A program made the position numbers and the translations under genes. Shown one piece after another: positions 53,479-62,288 of a stretch of DNA of 64,000 bases. Under the pieces are notes generated by a model that did no database searches, had not been told where the DNA came from, and worked only from the letters and a program-made list of their open reading frames with translations. Position 1 is the stretch's first letter, and each line of letters starts with the position of its first letter. Source of the DNA: Amycolatopsis regifaucium (GTDB lineage Bacteria > Actinomycetota > Actinomycetes > Mycobacteriales > Pseudonocardiaceae); NCBI RefSeq assembly GCF_001613935.1, contig NZ_LQCI01000034.1:721031-785030 (forward strand), given 5' to 3'.

Positions 53479-55662
53479 GTGAAGCAGGTAGTGCAGAACT
53501 ACAAGAGCGGGGAGCTGGCGCTCCTCGACGTCGAAGTCCCCGCGTGCAAACCGGGGGGTGTGCTGGTCCGTACCGCCTATTCGCTCATCTCCACCGGCAC
53601 CGAGATGATGAAGGTGTCCGAGGCGAGCCTATCGCTGGTGGGCAAGGCGAAGGCGCGGCCGGACCAGGTCGCGAAGGTGATGCAGAGCGTCGCGACGAAT
53701 GGGCTGGGCGCCACTTACCGCAAGGCGATGAACAAGCTCGACTCCTACACGCCGCTGGGGTACTCGCTGTGTGGCGTGGTCGAGGAGGTCGGCGCGGGCG
53801 TCGACGACGTCGCCGTCGGGGACTACGTGGCCTGCGCGGGAAACGAGCACGCGCTGCACGCGGAACTGAACTGGGTGCCCAAGAATCTGTACAGCAAGGT
53901 GCCTGACGGGGTCGACCCTCGGCACGCCGCGTTCGGCACCGTCGGCTCGATCGCGATGCAGGGTGTCCGCCAGGGTGAACCGCAGATCGGCGACATCGCG
54001 CTGGTCATCGGGCTCGGGTTGATCGGCCAGCTGGTCGTGCAGCTGCTGGTCGCCTCCGGCGTCCGCGTGGTCGGCGTCGACCCGGACCCGACGCGGTGCG
54101 CGCTCGCCGAACAGCTCGGCGCGCTGAACTGCGGCGACCCTGGATCCGGTGTCGTCGACACCGCGGTCGCGGAGATCAGTTCCGGGCACGGCGTCGACCA
54201 GGTGTACCTCGCCGCGGGCGGCAGCACGAACGAGCCGGTGGAGCTGGCCGCGAAGCTGGCCCGCGACCGCGGCCGGGTGATCGACATCGGCAAGTGCTCG
54301 CTGAACCTGCCGTGGAACGCCTACTACGAAAAGGAACTCGACGTCCGGTTCTCCCGCTCGTACGGCCCCGGCCGCTACGACCCGGAGTACGAACTCGAAG
54401 GCCGGGACTACCCGATCGGCCAGGTCCGCTGGACCGAGCGCCGCAACCTCGAATGCGTCGTCGACCTGATGGGCAGCGGCCGTCTCGACGTCGAGCCGCT
54501 GATCTCGCACGTCTCGGACTTCTCCGACGCCGTCGAGACTTACCGGAAGCTGAACGAGGGCGAGCTCAAGGCCGTCGCGGTGCTGTTCGAATACGAAAAG
54601 CGGGTGGCGGGCGCCGCCGAGCAGGCCGTCACCTCGGTTTCCGTGCCGAAGCCGTCGGCGGTCCGCGCGGCGCCGAAGCCCGGCGGCGTGCGGGTCGGGT
54701 TCATCGGCGCGGGCAACTACGCGTCCTCGATGCTGTTGCCGCATCTGGCGGCGATGGAGTACGTCGACCTCGCCGAGGTCGTCACCACCTCGGCGCTCTC
54801 GGGCGCGAACGCCAAGCGTAAGTTCGGCTTCGCCCGCGCCTCCACAGACGTCGACGCGATGCTCGAAGACACCTCGATCGACGCGGTGTTCATCGTGACC
54901 CGGCACAGCTCGCACGCCGAGCTCACCCGCCGCGCGCTGCTCGCGGGCAAGGCCGTCTTCGTCGAGAAGCCGCTCGCCCTGTCGGAGAAGGAACTCGAGG
55001 TCGTGCTCGGCGCGATCGAGGAGTCCGGCAACGACCGGTTGCAGGTCGGCTTCAACCGCCGGTTCGCGCCGCTGCTGAACGAAGCGGTGCTCCACTTCGG
55101 ACCGCGGATCGGCCCGGCTTCCGTGCGGTACCTGGTCAACGCCGGCCGTCTCGACGCGGGAAGCTGGTACAACCAGGTCGACAGCGAGGGTTCGCGGTTC
55201 GCCGGCGAAGGCGGCCACTTCATCGACACGGTCAGCTGGCTGCTGGGCTCCGACCCGGTCTCGGTGTACGCCACCGCGACGCCGGGACACCAGGACCTGC
55301 AGCTCCTGTTGCGCTACCCGGACGGCTCGACCGCGTCGATCGCGTACACCACCAACGGGTCGTCGGCCTTCCCCAAGGAGACCATCGACGTCACCGCCGA
55401 CGGCAAGGTGCTGAAGTTCGACGACTTCGCGCGCGCGTCGGTGTTCGGCCGCAAGAAGTGGGCCAGCTCGCGCATCCCCAAGGGCCGCGACAAGGGCCAG
55501 GCCGCCGAACTCGAAGCCTTCGTGAACGCGCTGACGACCGGGGTCGCGATGCCGGTGTCCGTCGACTCGCTGGTCTCGACGACGCTGGCCACGCTCGGGG
55601 TCAACCGAAGCCTGGAAACCGGTGCCGTGGTGCGGATCGACGCCAAGGAGGGGCTTGGCTGA
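53479..55662 (+). CDS. two-domain oxidoreductase: zinc-alcohol dehydrogenase plus Gfo/Idh/MocA
   Basis: 727-residue fusion. The N-terminal half (about 1-370) is a medium-chain dehydrogenase with GroES-like part (GYSLCGVVEEVGAGVDDVAV) and nucleotide motif IGLGLIGQLVVQLLV. The C-terminal half (about 395-720) is a Gfo/Idh/MocA dehydrogenase with GFIGAGNYASSMLLPHL and VEKPLALSEKELE. This fusion regularly occurs next to a heparinase-like gene in exopolysaccharide clusters; the reaction is unknown. GTG start, GGAG upstream. It ends in TGATG shared with the next gene. Confidence 0.88.
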   Translation: MKQVVQNYKSGELALLDVEVPACKPGGVLVRTAYSLISTGTEMMKVSEASLSLVGKAKARPDQVAKVMQSVATNGLGATYRKAMNKLDSYTPLGYSLCGVVEEVGAGVDDVAVGDYVACAGNEHALHAELNWVPKNLYSKVPDGVDPRHAAFGTVGSIAMQGVRQGEPQIGDIALVIGLGLIGQLVVQLLVASGVRVVGVDPDPTRCALAEQLGALNCGDPGSGVVDTAVAEISSGHGVDQVYLAAGGSTNEPVELAAKLARDRGRVIDIGKCSLNLPWNAYYEKELDVRFSRSYGPGRYDPEYELEGRDYPIGQVRWTERRNLECVVDLMGSGRLDVEPLISHVSDFSDAVETYRKLNEGELKAVAVLFEYEKRVAGAAEQAVTSVSVPKPSAVRAAPKPGGVRVGFIGAGNYASSMLLPHLAAMEYVDLAEVVTTSALSGANAKRKFGFARASTDVDAMLEDTSIDAVFIVTRHSSHAELTRRALLAGKAVFVEKPLALSEKELEVVLGAIEESGNDRLQVGFNRRFAPLLNEAVLHFGPRIGPASVRYLVNAGRLDAGSWYNQVDSEGSRFAGEGGHFIDTVSWLLGSDPVSVYATATPGHQDLQLLLRYPDGSTASIAYTTNGSSAFPKETIDVTADGKVLKFDDFARASVFGRKKWASSRIPKGRDKGQAAELEAFVNALTTGVAMPVSVDSLVSTTLATLGVNRSLETGAVVRIDAKEGLG

Positions 55663-57608
55663 TGGATCCCTCCTGGTACCTGCGAAGACTGTCGCGGATG
55701 GGGCCCGCCGAGATCGCGGGCCGGGTCACCGACGTCGTGCGCAAACGCCAGTGGCGTGGCGTGGCGGGAGAGAGGGCGGTCTGGCTGCCGGACCGGCGAT
55801 TCGCGTCGGTGCCGGGTGAAGACGTCCTCGCCGCCGTCTCCGGTGAAGCCGTCAAGGATCTGCTCGTCAAGGCGGATCGGCTGATGGACGGGCGCGCCGA
55901 GTACTTCGGCGTCGAACGGGACGACCTCGTCGACCCGGACTGGTCGTACGACCCGAAGACCGGCAGGCGCGCACCGTCCGATGTGTACTCGTTCGACATC
56001 CCGTATCGCAGCGAGGACGCCGTCGGCGACATCAAGCAGATCTGGGAGCCGTCCCGGCACCAACACCTCACCGTGCTGGCGGCCGCGTACGCCCTGACCG
56101 GCGAGGACCGGTACGCCGAACGCGTCGCCGCGCACCTGAAGTCCTGGTGGGCGGCCAATCCGCCGATGCGCGGGGTGCACTGGGTCAGCGGAATCGAACT
56201 CGGCATCCGGTTGCTGTCGTGGGTGTGGGTCCGGCGGCTGCTCGACGGCTGGGCGCCCGCCCCGGCGCTGTTCGAGGACAACCCGGTGGCGCTCGACCAG
56301 ATTTGGCACCACCAGCGCTGGCTGGCCGCGTTCCCGAGCCGGGGTTCGTCGGCGAACAACCACGTGATCGCCGAGGACGCCGGACAGCTCGCCGCCGCGT
56401 GCGCGTTCGACTGGTTTCCGGAATCGGCGGGGTGGCGGGATTCTGCACTGGCATCGCTGGACAAGATGCTGCGGCACAACACCTTCGACTCCGGGCTCAA
56501 CCGGGAACTCGCCACCGAGTACCACGGTCTCGTCCTGGAGCTGGGGCTCGCCGGGGCGCTGGAGGCGAAGGCCGCCGGGGTCGCGGTGCCCGAGTCGACC
56601 TGGCTCGTCCTGCTCCGGATGACGGACGCGTTGGCGTCCATTGTGGACAATCGGCTGCGCCCGCCGCGACAGGGTGACGCGGACGACGGCTTCGGGCTCA
56701 TCGTGGACGGGGACGGGACCAGTCGCTGGGCGTCGTTGCTCGACACCGGATCCGTCCTTTTCGGACGGTTGGACTGGTGGTCGGAGACGCCGGGCGGAGA
56801 CGTCCGCACGCAGCTCTTCTCCGCGCTGGGCAAGGACATCAAGGTCGACGCGCGGCGTCCGGTCCGACGCCGGGACGACTTCGCCGACGCGGGGATGACC
56901 ATCCTGCGCGACGGCGCGATCTGGTGCCGCTGCGACGGCGGGCCGCACGGCTTCCTGTCCATCGCCGCCCACGCGCACGCGGACGCGCTTTCGGTCGAGG
57001 TCCGGCACGACGGCGTCGACATCCTCGCCGATCCGGGAACCTACTGCTACCACGGCGAACCGGAGTGGCGGTCGTACTTCCGGTCGACGGCCGGGCACAA
57101 CACGCTCGAACTCTCCGGTACCGACCAGTCCGTCTCGGGCGGCCCGTTCCTGTGGACGAAGCACGCCGCCACCACGGTGATCTCGACCGGAACTCCCTCA
57201 CGCTGGAGTGCCGAGCACGACGGCTACGCGCCCTCGATCCACCGGCGCTCGGTGGAGCTGGAGGGTGCCGAGCTGCGTATTTCCGACGAGGTTCGCGGCG
57301 GTGAGGCACGGCCGTGCCGTCTCGCGTTCCACTTCGGCCCGGCCGTCGAGGTCGCGCTTTCCGGTGGGACGGCGACGCTGACCTGGACGGTCGACGGCCA
57401 CGAGCGGACGGCTTCGCTCGAACTGCCGCCGGAGCTGCGGTGGACGGCGCACCGCGGGGAGACCAGCCCGCCGCTGGGCTGGTATTCGGCCGGGTTCGGC
57501 AGGCGCGAGCCCGCGTGGACGGTGCTCGGCAGCGGCACCGCCGCCGACGGCACCACCTTCACCACCGCGCTGACCTTCGATTCAGGTAACGAGGATCCCC
57601 CATTGTGA
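55662..57608 (+). CDS. heparinase II/III-like (alginate lyase-like) protein
   Basis: 648-residue protein of the polysaccharide-lyase superfamily. The N-terminal alpha/alpha-toroid (about 60-360) contains SSANNHVIAEDAGQLA with the Asn/His/Glu typical of the active site, and YHGLVLE. The C-terminal heparinase II/III beta-sandwich (about 410-600) has HAHADALSVEVRHDG, DPGTYCYHGEPEWRSYFRST and GHNTLELSG. No signal peptide is seen, so it appears cytosolic, unlike lyases that degrade external polymers. It may modify lipid-linked uronate units or edit the nascent polymer; this is inference. ATG shares one base with the preceding stop. Confidence 0.88.
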   Translation: MDPSWYLRRLSRMGPAEIAGRVTDVVRKRQWRGVAGERAVWLPDRRFASVPGEDVLAAVSGEAVKDLLVKADRLMDGRAEYFGVERDDLVDPDWSYDPKTGRRAPSDVYSFDIPYRSEDAVGDIKQIWEPSRHQHLTVLAAAYALTGEDRYAERVAAHLKSWWAANPPMRGVHWVSGIELGIRLLSWVWVRRLLDGWAPAPALFEDNPVALDQIWHHQRWLAAFPSRGSSANNHVIAEDAGQLAAACAFDWFPESAGWRDSALASLDKMLRHNTFDSGLNRELATEYHGLVLELGLAGALEAKAAGVAVPESTWLVLLRMTDALASIVDNRLRPPRQGDADDGFGLIVDGDGTSRWASLLDTGSVLFGRLDWWSETPGGDVRTQLFSALGKDIKVDARRPVRRRDDFADAGMTILRDGAIWCRCDGGPHGFLSIAAHAHADALSVEVRHDGVDILADPGTYCYHGEPEWRSYFRSTAGHNTLELSGTDQSVSGGPFLWTKHAATTVISTGTPSRWSAEHDGYAPSIHRRSVELEGAELRISDEVRGGEARPCRLAFHFGPAVEVALSGGTATLTWTVDGHERTASLELPPELRWTAHRGETSPPLGWYSAGFGRREPAWTVLGSGTAADGTTFTTALTFDSGNEDPPL

Positions 57609-59131
57609 TCGCACGACCGCACCGTCTCCACCGGGCAGCGCTTCTGGTGCTGCTCGGCCCGTTGGCGCTCACCGCTTGCACGACCGGACCGGCCGATGAG
57701 CCTGGACCGGATCCGGCCAAGGCACCGTCCGGTTCGGTCGCACAGGTGTGCGACAAGCTGCCGGAGGGTCCGGCGGAGGCACCGGCGGGAGCGGTGAAGA
57801 TCGACCCGGCGGTCCCGGGCGACCTCGCCGCGAAGACCCGGTCGAGCCCGGCCGGGACGACGTTCTGGCTGGCGCCGGGTACGCACAAACTCGGCGACGA
57901 CCGCTTCGACCAGGTGAACCCGAAAGCGGGCAACGTCTACCTCGGCGGTCCGAAAGCCGTCCTCGACGGCCGCAAGATCAACCAATACGCCTTCGCGGGC
58001 AACGCCGCCGACGTCAAGATCCAGTATCTGACCGTGCAGGGGTTCGCGGCACCGCACGACGAAGGCGTGGTCAACCACGATTCGGCCGACGGCTGGGTCG
58101 TCGAGCACAGCACCCTGCAGGACAACGACGGTGCCGCGCTGATGGCGGGCGCACGGCAGCAGGTGCGGGGGAACTGCCTGCGGCGCAACGGTCAATACGG
58201 GATGAACGCCTACGCGCAGGACAACGAGATCACCGGGCTGCTCGTCGAGGGCAACGAGATCTCCGGCAACAACACCGGTGACTGGGAACGCAAGATCGAC
58301 GGCTGCGGCTGCACCGGCGGGATCAAGTTCTGGTCGGTCGACGGCGCCGACGTCCGCGGGAACTGGGTGCACGACAATCGCGGCGCGGGCTTGTGGGCCG
58401 ACACGAACAACAACGACTTCCTCATCGAGGGCAACGTCATCGAGAACAACGACAGTTCCGCCCTCCTGTACGAGACCAGCTACAACGCCGTTGTTCGCGG
58501 CAACACGATCCGCCGGAACAACTGGGTGGACGGCAAGCGCTACATCGACCGCGGCGACAGCTTCCCGGTGGCGTCGATCTACGTGTCCGAGTCGGGCGGC
58601 GAGCCGAGGGTGAAGGCGCGCACGGACAAACTGGAGATCTCCGGGAACTCGTTCGAGAACAACTGGAACGGCGTCACCCTGTGGGAGAACTCCGACCGGT
58701 TCTGCAACAGCCCGGCGAACACGTCGTCCGGATCCTGCACGCGGCTGGTGCCCGAGCAGGGCAAATGCGCGCAGCCCGCGATCGCGGCAGGCGCGCTGAA
58801 CGCCGACTGCCGGTGGAAGACCCAGCGCGTCGAGATCCACCACAACCGGTTCGTGCTCGACCCGGCCGCCACCGGCTGCGAGGAAAGCTGTGCGCGGATG
58901 GCGATGCTCGCGAACTTCGGCACGTTCCCGGAGTGGTCGCCGTACAAGGGCGAGGTCGTCCAGCACGCGATCACCTTCGCGCAGGGCAACCGGCTCTACG
59001 ACAACACCTACTCCGGGCCGTGGAGCTTCGTGGCCTTCGAGCCGAGCCGGGTGCTGGGCTTCGGTGAGTGGCAAGGCGCGCCCTACCGTCAGGACCAGGG
59101 CAGCAGGCTGACCCGTGCCGGAGGTGGCTGA
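57605..59131 (+). CDS. right-handed beta-helix lipoprotein
   Basis: 508-residue exported lipoprotein: signal peptide with lipobox LALTAC (Cys25), short Pro-rich linker, then a parallel beta-helix (about 75-430) built of repeats such as GNEISGNNTGDW, GNVIENNDSSALLYETSY, GNTIRRNNW and GNSFENNWNGVTLWENSD. This fold is shared by pectate lyases, epimerases (including the alginate epimerase AlgG) and glycosidases. It is anchored outside the membrane and would act on the exported polymer. GTG start overlaps the heparinase-like stop by 4 bp. A close paralogue lies at the right edge of the window. Confidence 0.82.
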   Translation: MIARPHRLHRAALLVLLGPLALTACTTGPADEPGPDPAKAPSGSVAQVCDKLPEGPAEAPAGAVKIDPAVPGDLAAKTRSSPAGTTFWLAPGTHKLGDDRFDQVNPKAGNVYLGGPKAVLDGRKINQYAFAGNAADVKIQYLTVQGFAAPHDEGVVNHDSADGWVVEHSTLQDNDGAALMAGARQQVRGNCLRRNGQYGMNAYAQDNEITGLLVEGNEISGNNTGDWERKIDGCGCTGGIKFWSVDGADVRGNWVHDNRGAGLWADTNNNDFLIEGNVIENNDSSALLYETSYNAVVRGNTIRRNNWVDGKRYIDRGDSFPVASIYVSESGGEPRVKARTDKLEISGNSFENNWNGVTLWENSDRFCNSPANTSSGSCTRLVPEQGKCAQPAIAAGALNADCRWKTQRVEIHHNRFVLDPAATGCEESCARMAMLANFGTFPEWSPYKGEVVQHAITFAQGNRLYDNTYSGPWSFVAFEPSRVLGFGEWQGAPYRQDQGSRLTRAGGG

Positions 59132-59132
59132 C

Positions 59133-60353
59133 ATGCTCGATCCCGCGGTCCGGCCCGAAACGGCGATCCACCGGAGCAACCCCAGGGCGGTCGGTGTCGT
59201 CTGGACGCTGCTGATCATCAACACCCTGGGTTCGACGGGGGCGAAGACGGTCATCCCGCTGCCGAGGTCGGTCAGCCAGCTGATCACCATGGGCGCACTG
59301 GGTGCCGCGTTCGTGATCGCGCTCGCCTTGAACAGCAAGCTGCGGATCAGGCCGAGCGCCTATCTTTTCCTGCTCTCGCTGTTGCTGGTGCTGAGCGTGG
59401 TTTCGAGCCTGAACCTCGAAGGCGGGTTCGGCGCGCTGTTCCGCTGCTTCCGGTTCGGGCTGTTCCTCAGCACCCTGTGGTTGCTGACCCGCTGGTGGGG
59501 CAGCCTCGACCTCGTCCGCACCCACATCCGCGCGTACGGCGTGGTGCTGGTGACCGTGGTGATCGGGCTCGCGCTGAGCCCCGGCAACGCGCTGCCGTTC
59601 GAGTACGGCGGACGGCTCACCGGGACACTGTGGCCGCTGACCCCGCCGCAGGTCGGCCAGTACGCGGCCATCGTCATCGGCCTCACGATCCTGTTGTGGC
59701 TCGGCGGAAAACTGGACCGGCGGAACGCGCTGTTCGTCATCGTCCCGGCGTTCGGGATCCTGCTGCTGACCCACACCCGCACCGCGATGCTCGGCCTGGT
59801 CGCCGGAACCGTCGTGGCGCTGATGTCGCAATGGATGTCCAGTGCCCGCGCCCGCAAGGTGTTCACCGGGCTGGTCTTCGGCGGGTTGATCGTCGTGGTG
59901 GCGCTGGGTGGGCTGCTGCAGGCGTGGTTCCTGCGTGGCCAGAGCGAGGAGAACTTCTCCAGCCTCACGGGCCGGGCGAAGGTGTGGGACGCGCTGCTCG
60001 ACGCCCCTCGCACGACGCTGGAGTACCTGTTCGGCGTCGGTCTGACCGACAAGTCCTACGACGGGCTCCCGATCGACAACAGCTGGCTCGCGGTCTACCA
60101 CGAACAGGGTTTCGTCGGGATGGCGATCGTGGCCGCGTTCCTGCTCGTGCTCGTCGTGGTCGCGGTGCTGCGGCCGCCGTCTCCCGCGAGGGCGTGCGCG
60201 ATCTTCCTGATCACCTACTGTCTTTCCGCCTCCTACACCGAGGCGGGCCTCGGCGACGCGTCGCCGTACCTGCTGCACCTGGCCCTGGCCGCGTCGCTGC
60301 TGGTGCGTATGCCCGCCGATGAACCGGACTTTCTCGACAAGGAGACGGCGTGA
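59133..60353 (+). CDS. O-antigen polymerase/ligase-like membrane protein (Wzy candidate)
   Basis: 406-residue integral membrane protein with about ten transmembrane helices and one large extracytoplasmic loop (about 275-330, SLTGRAKVWDALLDAPRTTL...) that carries the Wzy_C-type signature of O-antigen ligases and polymerases (GRAKVW; HEQGFVG at the end). Expected role is joining repeat units on the outer face of the membrane. Start set at ATG 59133 with GGAGG 8 bp upstream, rather than the in-frame GTG 59115. The end overlaps the next gene by 4 bp. Confidence 0.82.
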   Translation: MLDPAVRPETAIHRSNPRAVGVVWTLLIINTLGSTGAKTVIPLPRSVSQLITMGALGAAFVIALALNSKLRIRPSAYLFLLSLLLVLSVVSSLNLEGGFGALFRCFRFGLFLSTLWLLTRWWGSLDLVRTHIRAYGVVLVTVVIGLALSPGNALPFEYGGRLTGTLWPLTPPQVGQYAAIVIGLTILLWLGGKLDRRNALFVIVPAFGILLLTHTRTAMLGLVAGTVVALMSQWMSSARARKVFTGLVFGGLIVVVALGGLLQAWFLRGQSEENFSSLTGRAKVWDALLDAPRTTLEYLFGVGLTDKSYDGLPIDNSWLAVYHEQGFVGMAIVAAFLLVLVVVAVLRPPSPARACAIFLITYCLSASYTEAGLGDASPYLLHLALAASLLVRMPADEPDFLDKETA

Positions 60354-61543
60354 AGGTTCTCGTGCTCCACAACCGCTACAGATCCGAGCAGCCGAGCGGG
60401 GAGAACAACGTCGTCGACCAGGAAGCCGCCCTGCTGGCCGAAGCCGGGCACGACGTCGGCCTGTTCGAGAAGCGCAGCGACGACATCGCGGAGATGTCCC
60501 TCCCGCGCAAGGCCGTCGTCCCGCTCCAGGTGCCGTGGAACCGGGCCGTGCGCGCGGAACTCGCCCGGCGGCTGCGCGACGATCGGCCGGACGTCGTCCA
60601 CGTCCACAACACGTTCCCGCTGCTGTCGCCTTCGGTGCTCGCCGCCTGTGCCGACGCCGGGGTCCCGACGGTCGCGACGGTGCACAACTACACCCTGATC
60701 TGCCCTCCCGGCACGCTGTACCGCGATGGCCAGGTGTGCACCGACTGCGTGGGACGCAAGCCGATTCCGGCCGTGCGACATGGGTGTTACCGCGGTTCGG
60801 GACTCGCCACCGTGCCGATGGCGGCGAGCCTGATGCTGAACCGCAACCGCTGGTGGTCCGGGGTCGCGCGGTTCTTCTGCATTTCGCGGGCGCAACGCGA
60901 GGTGCTGATCTCCGCCGGAATGCCCGCCGAGCGGCTCACGGTGAAGTACAACTACGTCGACGATCCGGGCAGGACACGCACGGGCGCGGGGGAGCACGTG
61001 CTGTTCCTCGGCCGGATCACCGCCGAAAAGGGAATCGGCCTGCTGATGACGGCCTGGGACCGGCTCACGGCGGCGGGCGGCCCGCTGCCGCCGCTGGTGA
61101 TCGCCGGCACCGGTCCGATGCAGGACGAGGTCGCCCGCTGGGCACATGGCCGCGACGACGTCCGCTACGTCGGCCTTCAGTCCAAAGAGGAGTGTCGCGA
61201 CCTCGTCGCCCGCTCGACCGCCGTCGTCGCCCCCTCGGAATGGCTGGAGACGTTCGGCCTCGTCGTGGTCGAGGCGATGGCCGCCGGTGTCCCGACGGTC
61301 GCCGCCGCCCACGGCGCCTTCCGCGAACTGGTGGAGGACGGCGTCACCGGCCTGCTGCACGAACCCGGAAACGCCGACTCGCTCGCGACCCGGCTGCGGG
61401 AGATCGTCGCCGACGCCGAACGGAACCAGCAGCTGGGCTGGGCGGCCCGGCTGGTGTACGAACAGGAGTTCACGCCGAAGGTCGGCCTCGAACGACTCGT
61501 CGGCGGATACCAGGCCGCGATCGACGTAGTATCGCCCGCGTGA
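60350..61543 (+). CDS. GT4 glycosyltransferase of the exopolysaccharide cluster
   Basis: 397-residue GT-B glycosyltransferase. The N-terminal domain has LHNRYRSEQPSGENNVVDQE, HVHNTFPLLSPS and a Cys motif region around CPPGTLYRDGQVCTDCVG, typical of a GT4 subgroup of capsule clusters. The donor domain has LFLGRITAEKGIGLL and SEWLETFGLVVVEAMAAGVP. Predicted to build the lipid-linked repeat on the cytosolic face. GTG start overlaps the polymerase gene, and the end overlaps the PAP2 gene by 4 bp. Confidence 0.88.
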   Translation: MKVLVLHNRYRSEQPSGENNVVDQEAALLAEAGHDVGLFEKRSDDIAEMSLPRKAVVPLQVPWNRAVRAELARRLRDDRPDVVHVHNTFPLLSPSVLAACADAGVPTVATVHNYTLICPPGTLYRDGQVCTDCVGRKPIPAVRHGCYRGSGLATVPMAASLMLNRNRWWSGVARFFCISRAQREVLISAGMPAERLTVKYNYVDDPGRTRTGAGEHVLFLGRITAEKGIGLLMTAWDRLTAAGGPLPPLVIAGTGPMQDEVARWAHGRDDVRYVGLQSKEECRDLVARSTAVVAPSEWLETFGLVVVEAMAAGVPTVAAAHGAFRELVEDGVTGLLHEPGNADSLATRLREIVADAERNQQLGWAARLVYEQEFTPKVGLERLVGGYQAAIDVVSPA

Positions 61544-62175
61544 TCACCGGCCCGCCCGCGCTCCCGCCGCGGGCGCGGGTCCCGCTGTGGGGCCTCGGCG
61601 CTTTCGGTTTCCTGGTCGCCCTCGTCCTCGGCCTGCGCTACGCCGGAACCTCCCACACCGCCGGACTGGATGCTCTGGTGCTTCCGGCCATCGACCGGGT
61701 CGAAGGCCAGCTCTGGTACCTGGCGACCGCGATCGACTTCGCCGGCGAACCGGTGGGCGCGGTCGTCGTCATCGCGTTGTTCGGCTGGCTGTGCCTACGC
61801 CACCGGCGACCGCGGACAGCGATCCTGCTGGTGGCCGCGTCCGGAGTGACGGTGGCGCTCACCACCGGCCTGAAACCCCTGACCGGCAGGCTGATCCACG
61901 GTGAGTTCCTCTCCTATCCCAGCGGGCACACGGCTTTCGCGGTGACCGTGGCGGCGGTCGCCGCGTTGCTGGTGATCGACGTACGGAGCCTCGGACCTGT
62001 CGGCGGGGCTTCGGTGCTGTTCGGGCTGGTCGCGTTCGCGGGGTTCGCGATGGGGTGGGCTGAGGTCGCGCTGGGGGCGCACTACCCGACGGACACCTTC
62101 GGGGGTTTCGGCGTGGCTGTCGCGGTGGTGCCGGTGGTGGGGTGGGCGGTGGACCGGCTCACACGGCGGGATTGA
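61540..62175 (+). CDS. PAP2-family membrane phosphatase
   Basis: 211-residue membrane protein with about six transmembrane helices. The phosphatase motifs read KPLTGR, YPSGHTA and GAHYPTDTFGG; the third normally starts with SR, which is replaced here, but the catalytic His and Asp are kept. PAP2 enzymes release undecaprenyl phosphate from its diphosphate, recycling the carrier after each repeat unit is joined, which fits the end of this operon. GTG start overlaps the GT4 gene. Confidence 0.87.
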   Translation: MITGPPALPPRARVPLWGLGAFGFLVALVLGLRYAGTSHTAGLDALVLPAIDRVEGQLWYLATAIDFAGEPVGAVVVIALFGWLCLRHRRPRTAILLVAASGVTVALTTGLKPLTGRLIHGEFLSYPSGHTAFAVTVAAVAALLVIDVRSLGPVGGASVLFGLVAFAGFAMGWAEVALGAHYPTDTFGGFGVAVAVVPVVGWAVDRLTRRD

Positions 62176-62192
62176 GCGCCGCTACTTCCCGG

Positions 62193-62279
62193 TCACGCCG
62201 TCGAGTTGTGGTCGAGGTAGCCGAGGAGCAGCGCACGGGTATCGGCGAGCACAGGTGAAGGCCCGGGCGTCTCTGCCAT
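62193..62279 (-). pseudogene. possible N-terminal fragment of a DinB-type protein
   Basis: A 28-codon frame reads MAETPGPSPVLADTRALLLG and ends YLDHNSTA. It resembles the first helix of DinB/DUF664 proteins (ADTRALLLGYLD) and then stops. GAAGAG precedes the ATG, and it starts 10 bp after the stop of the AbiEi-like gene. Either a truncated gene or chance. Confidence 0.3.
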
Positions 62280-62288
62280 CTCTTCACG

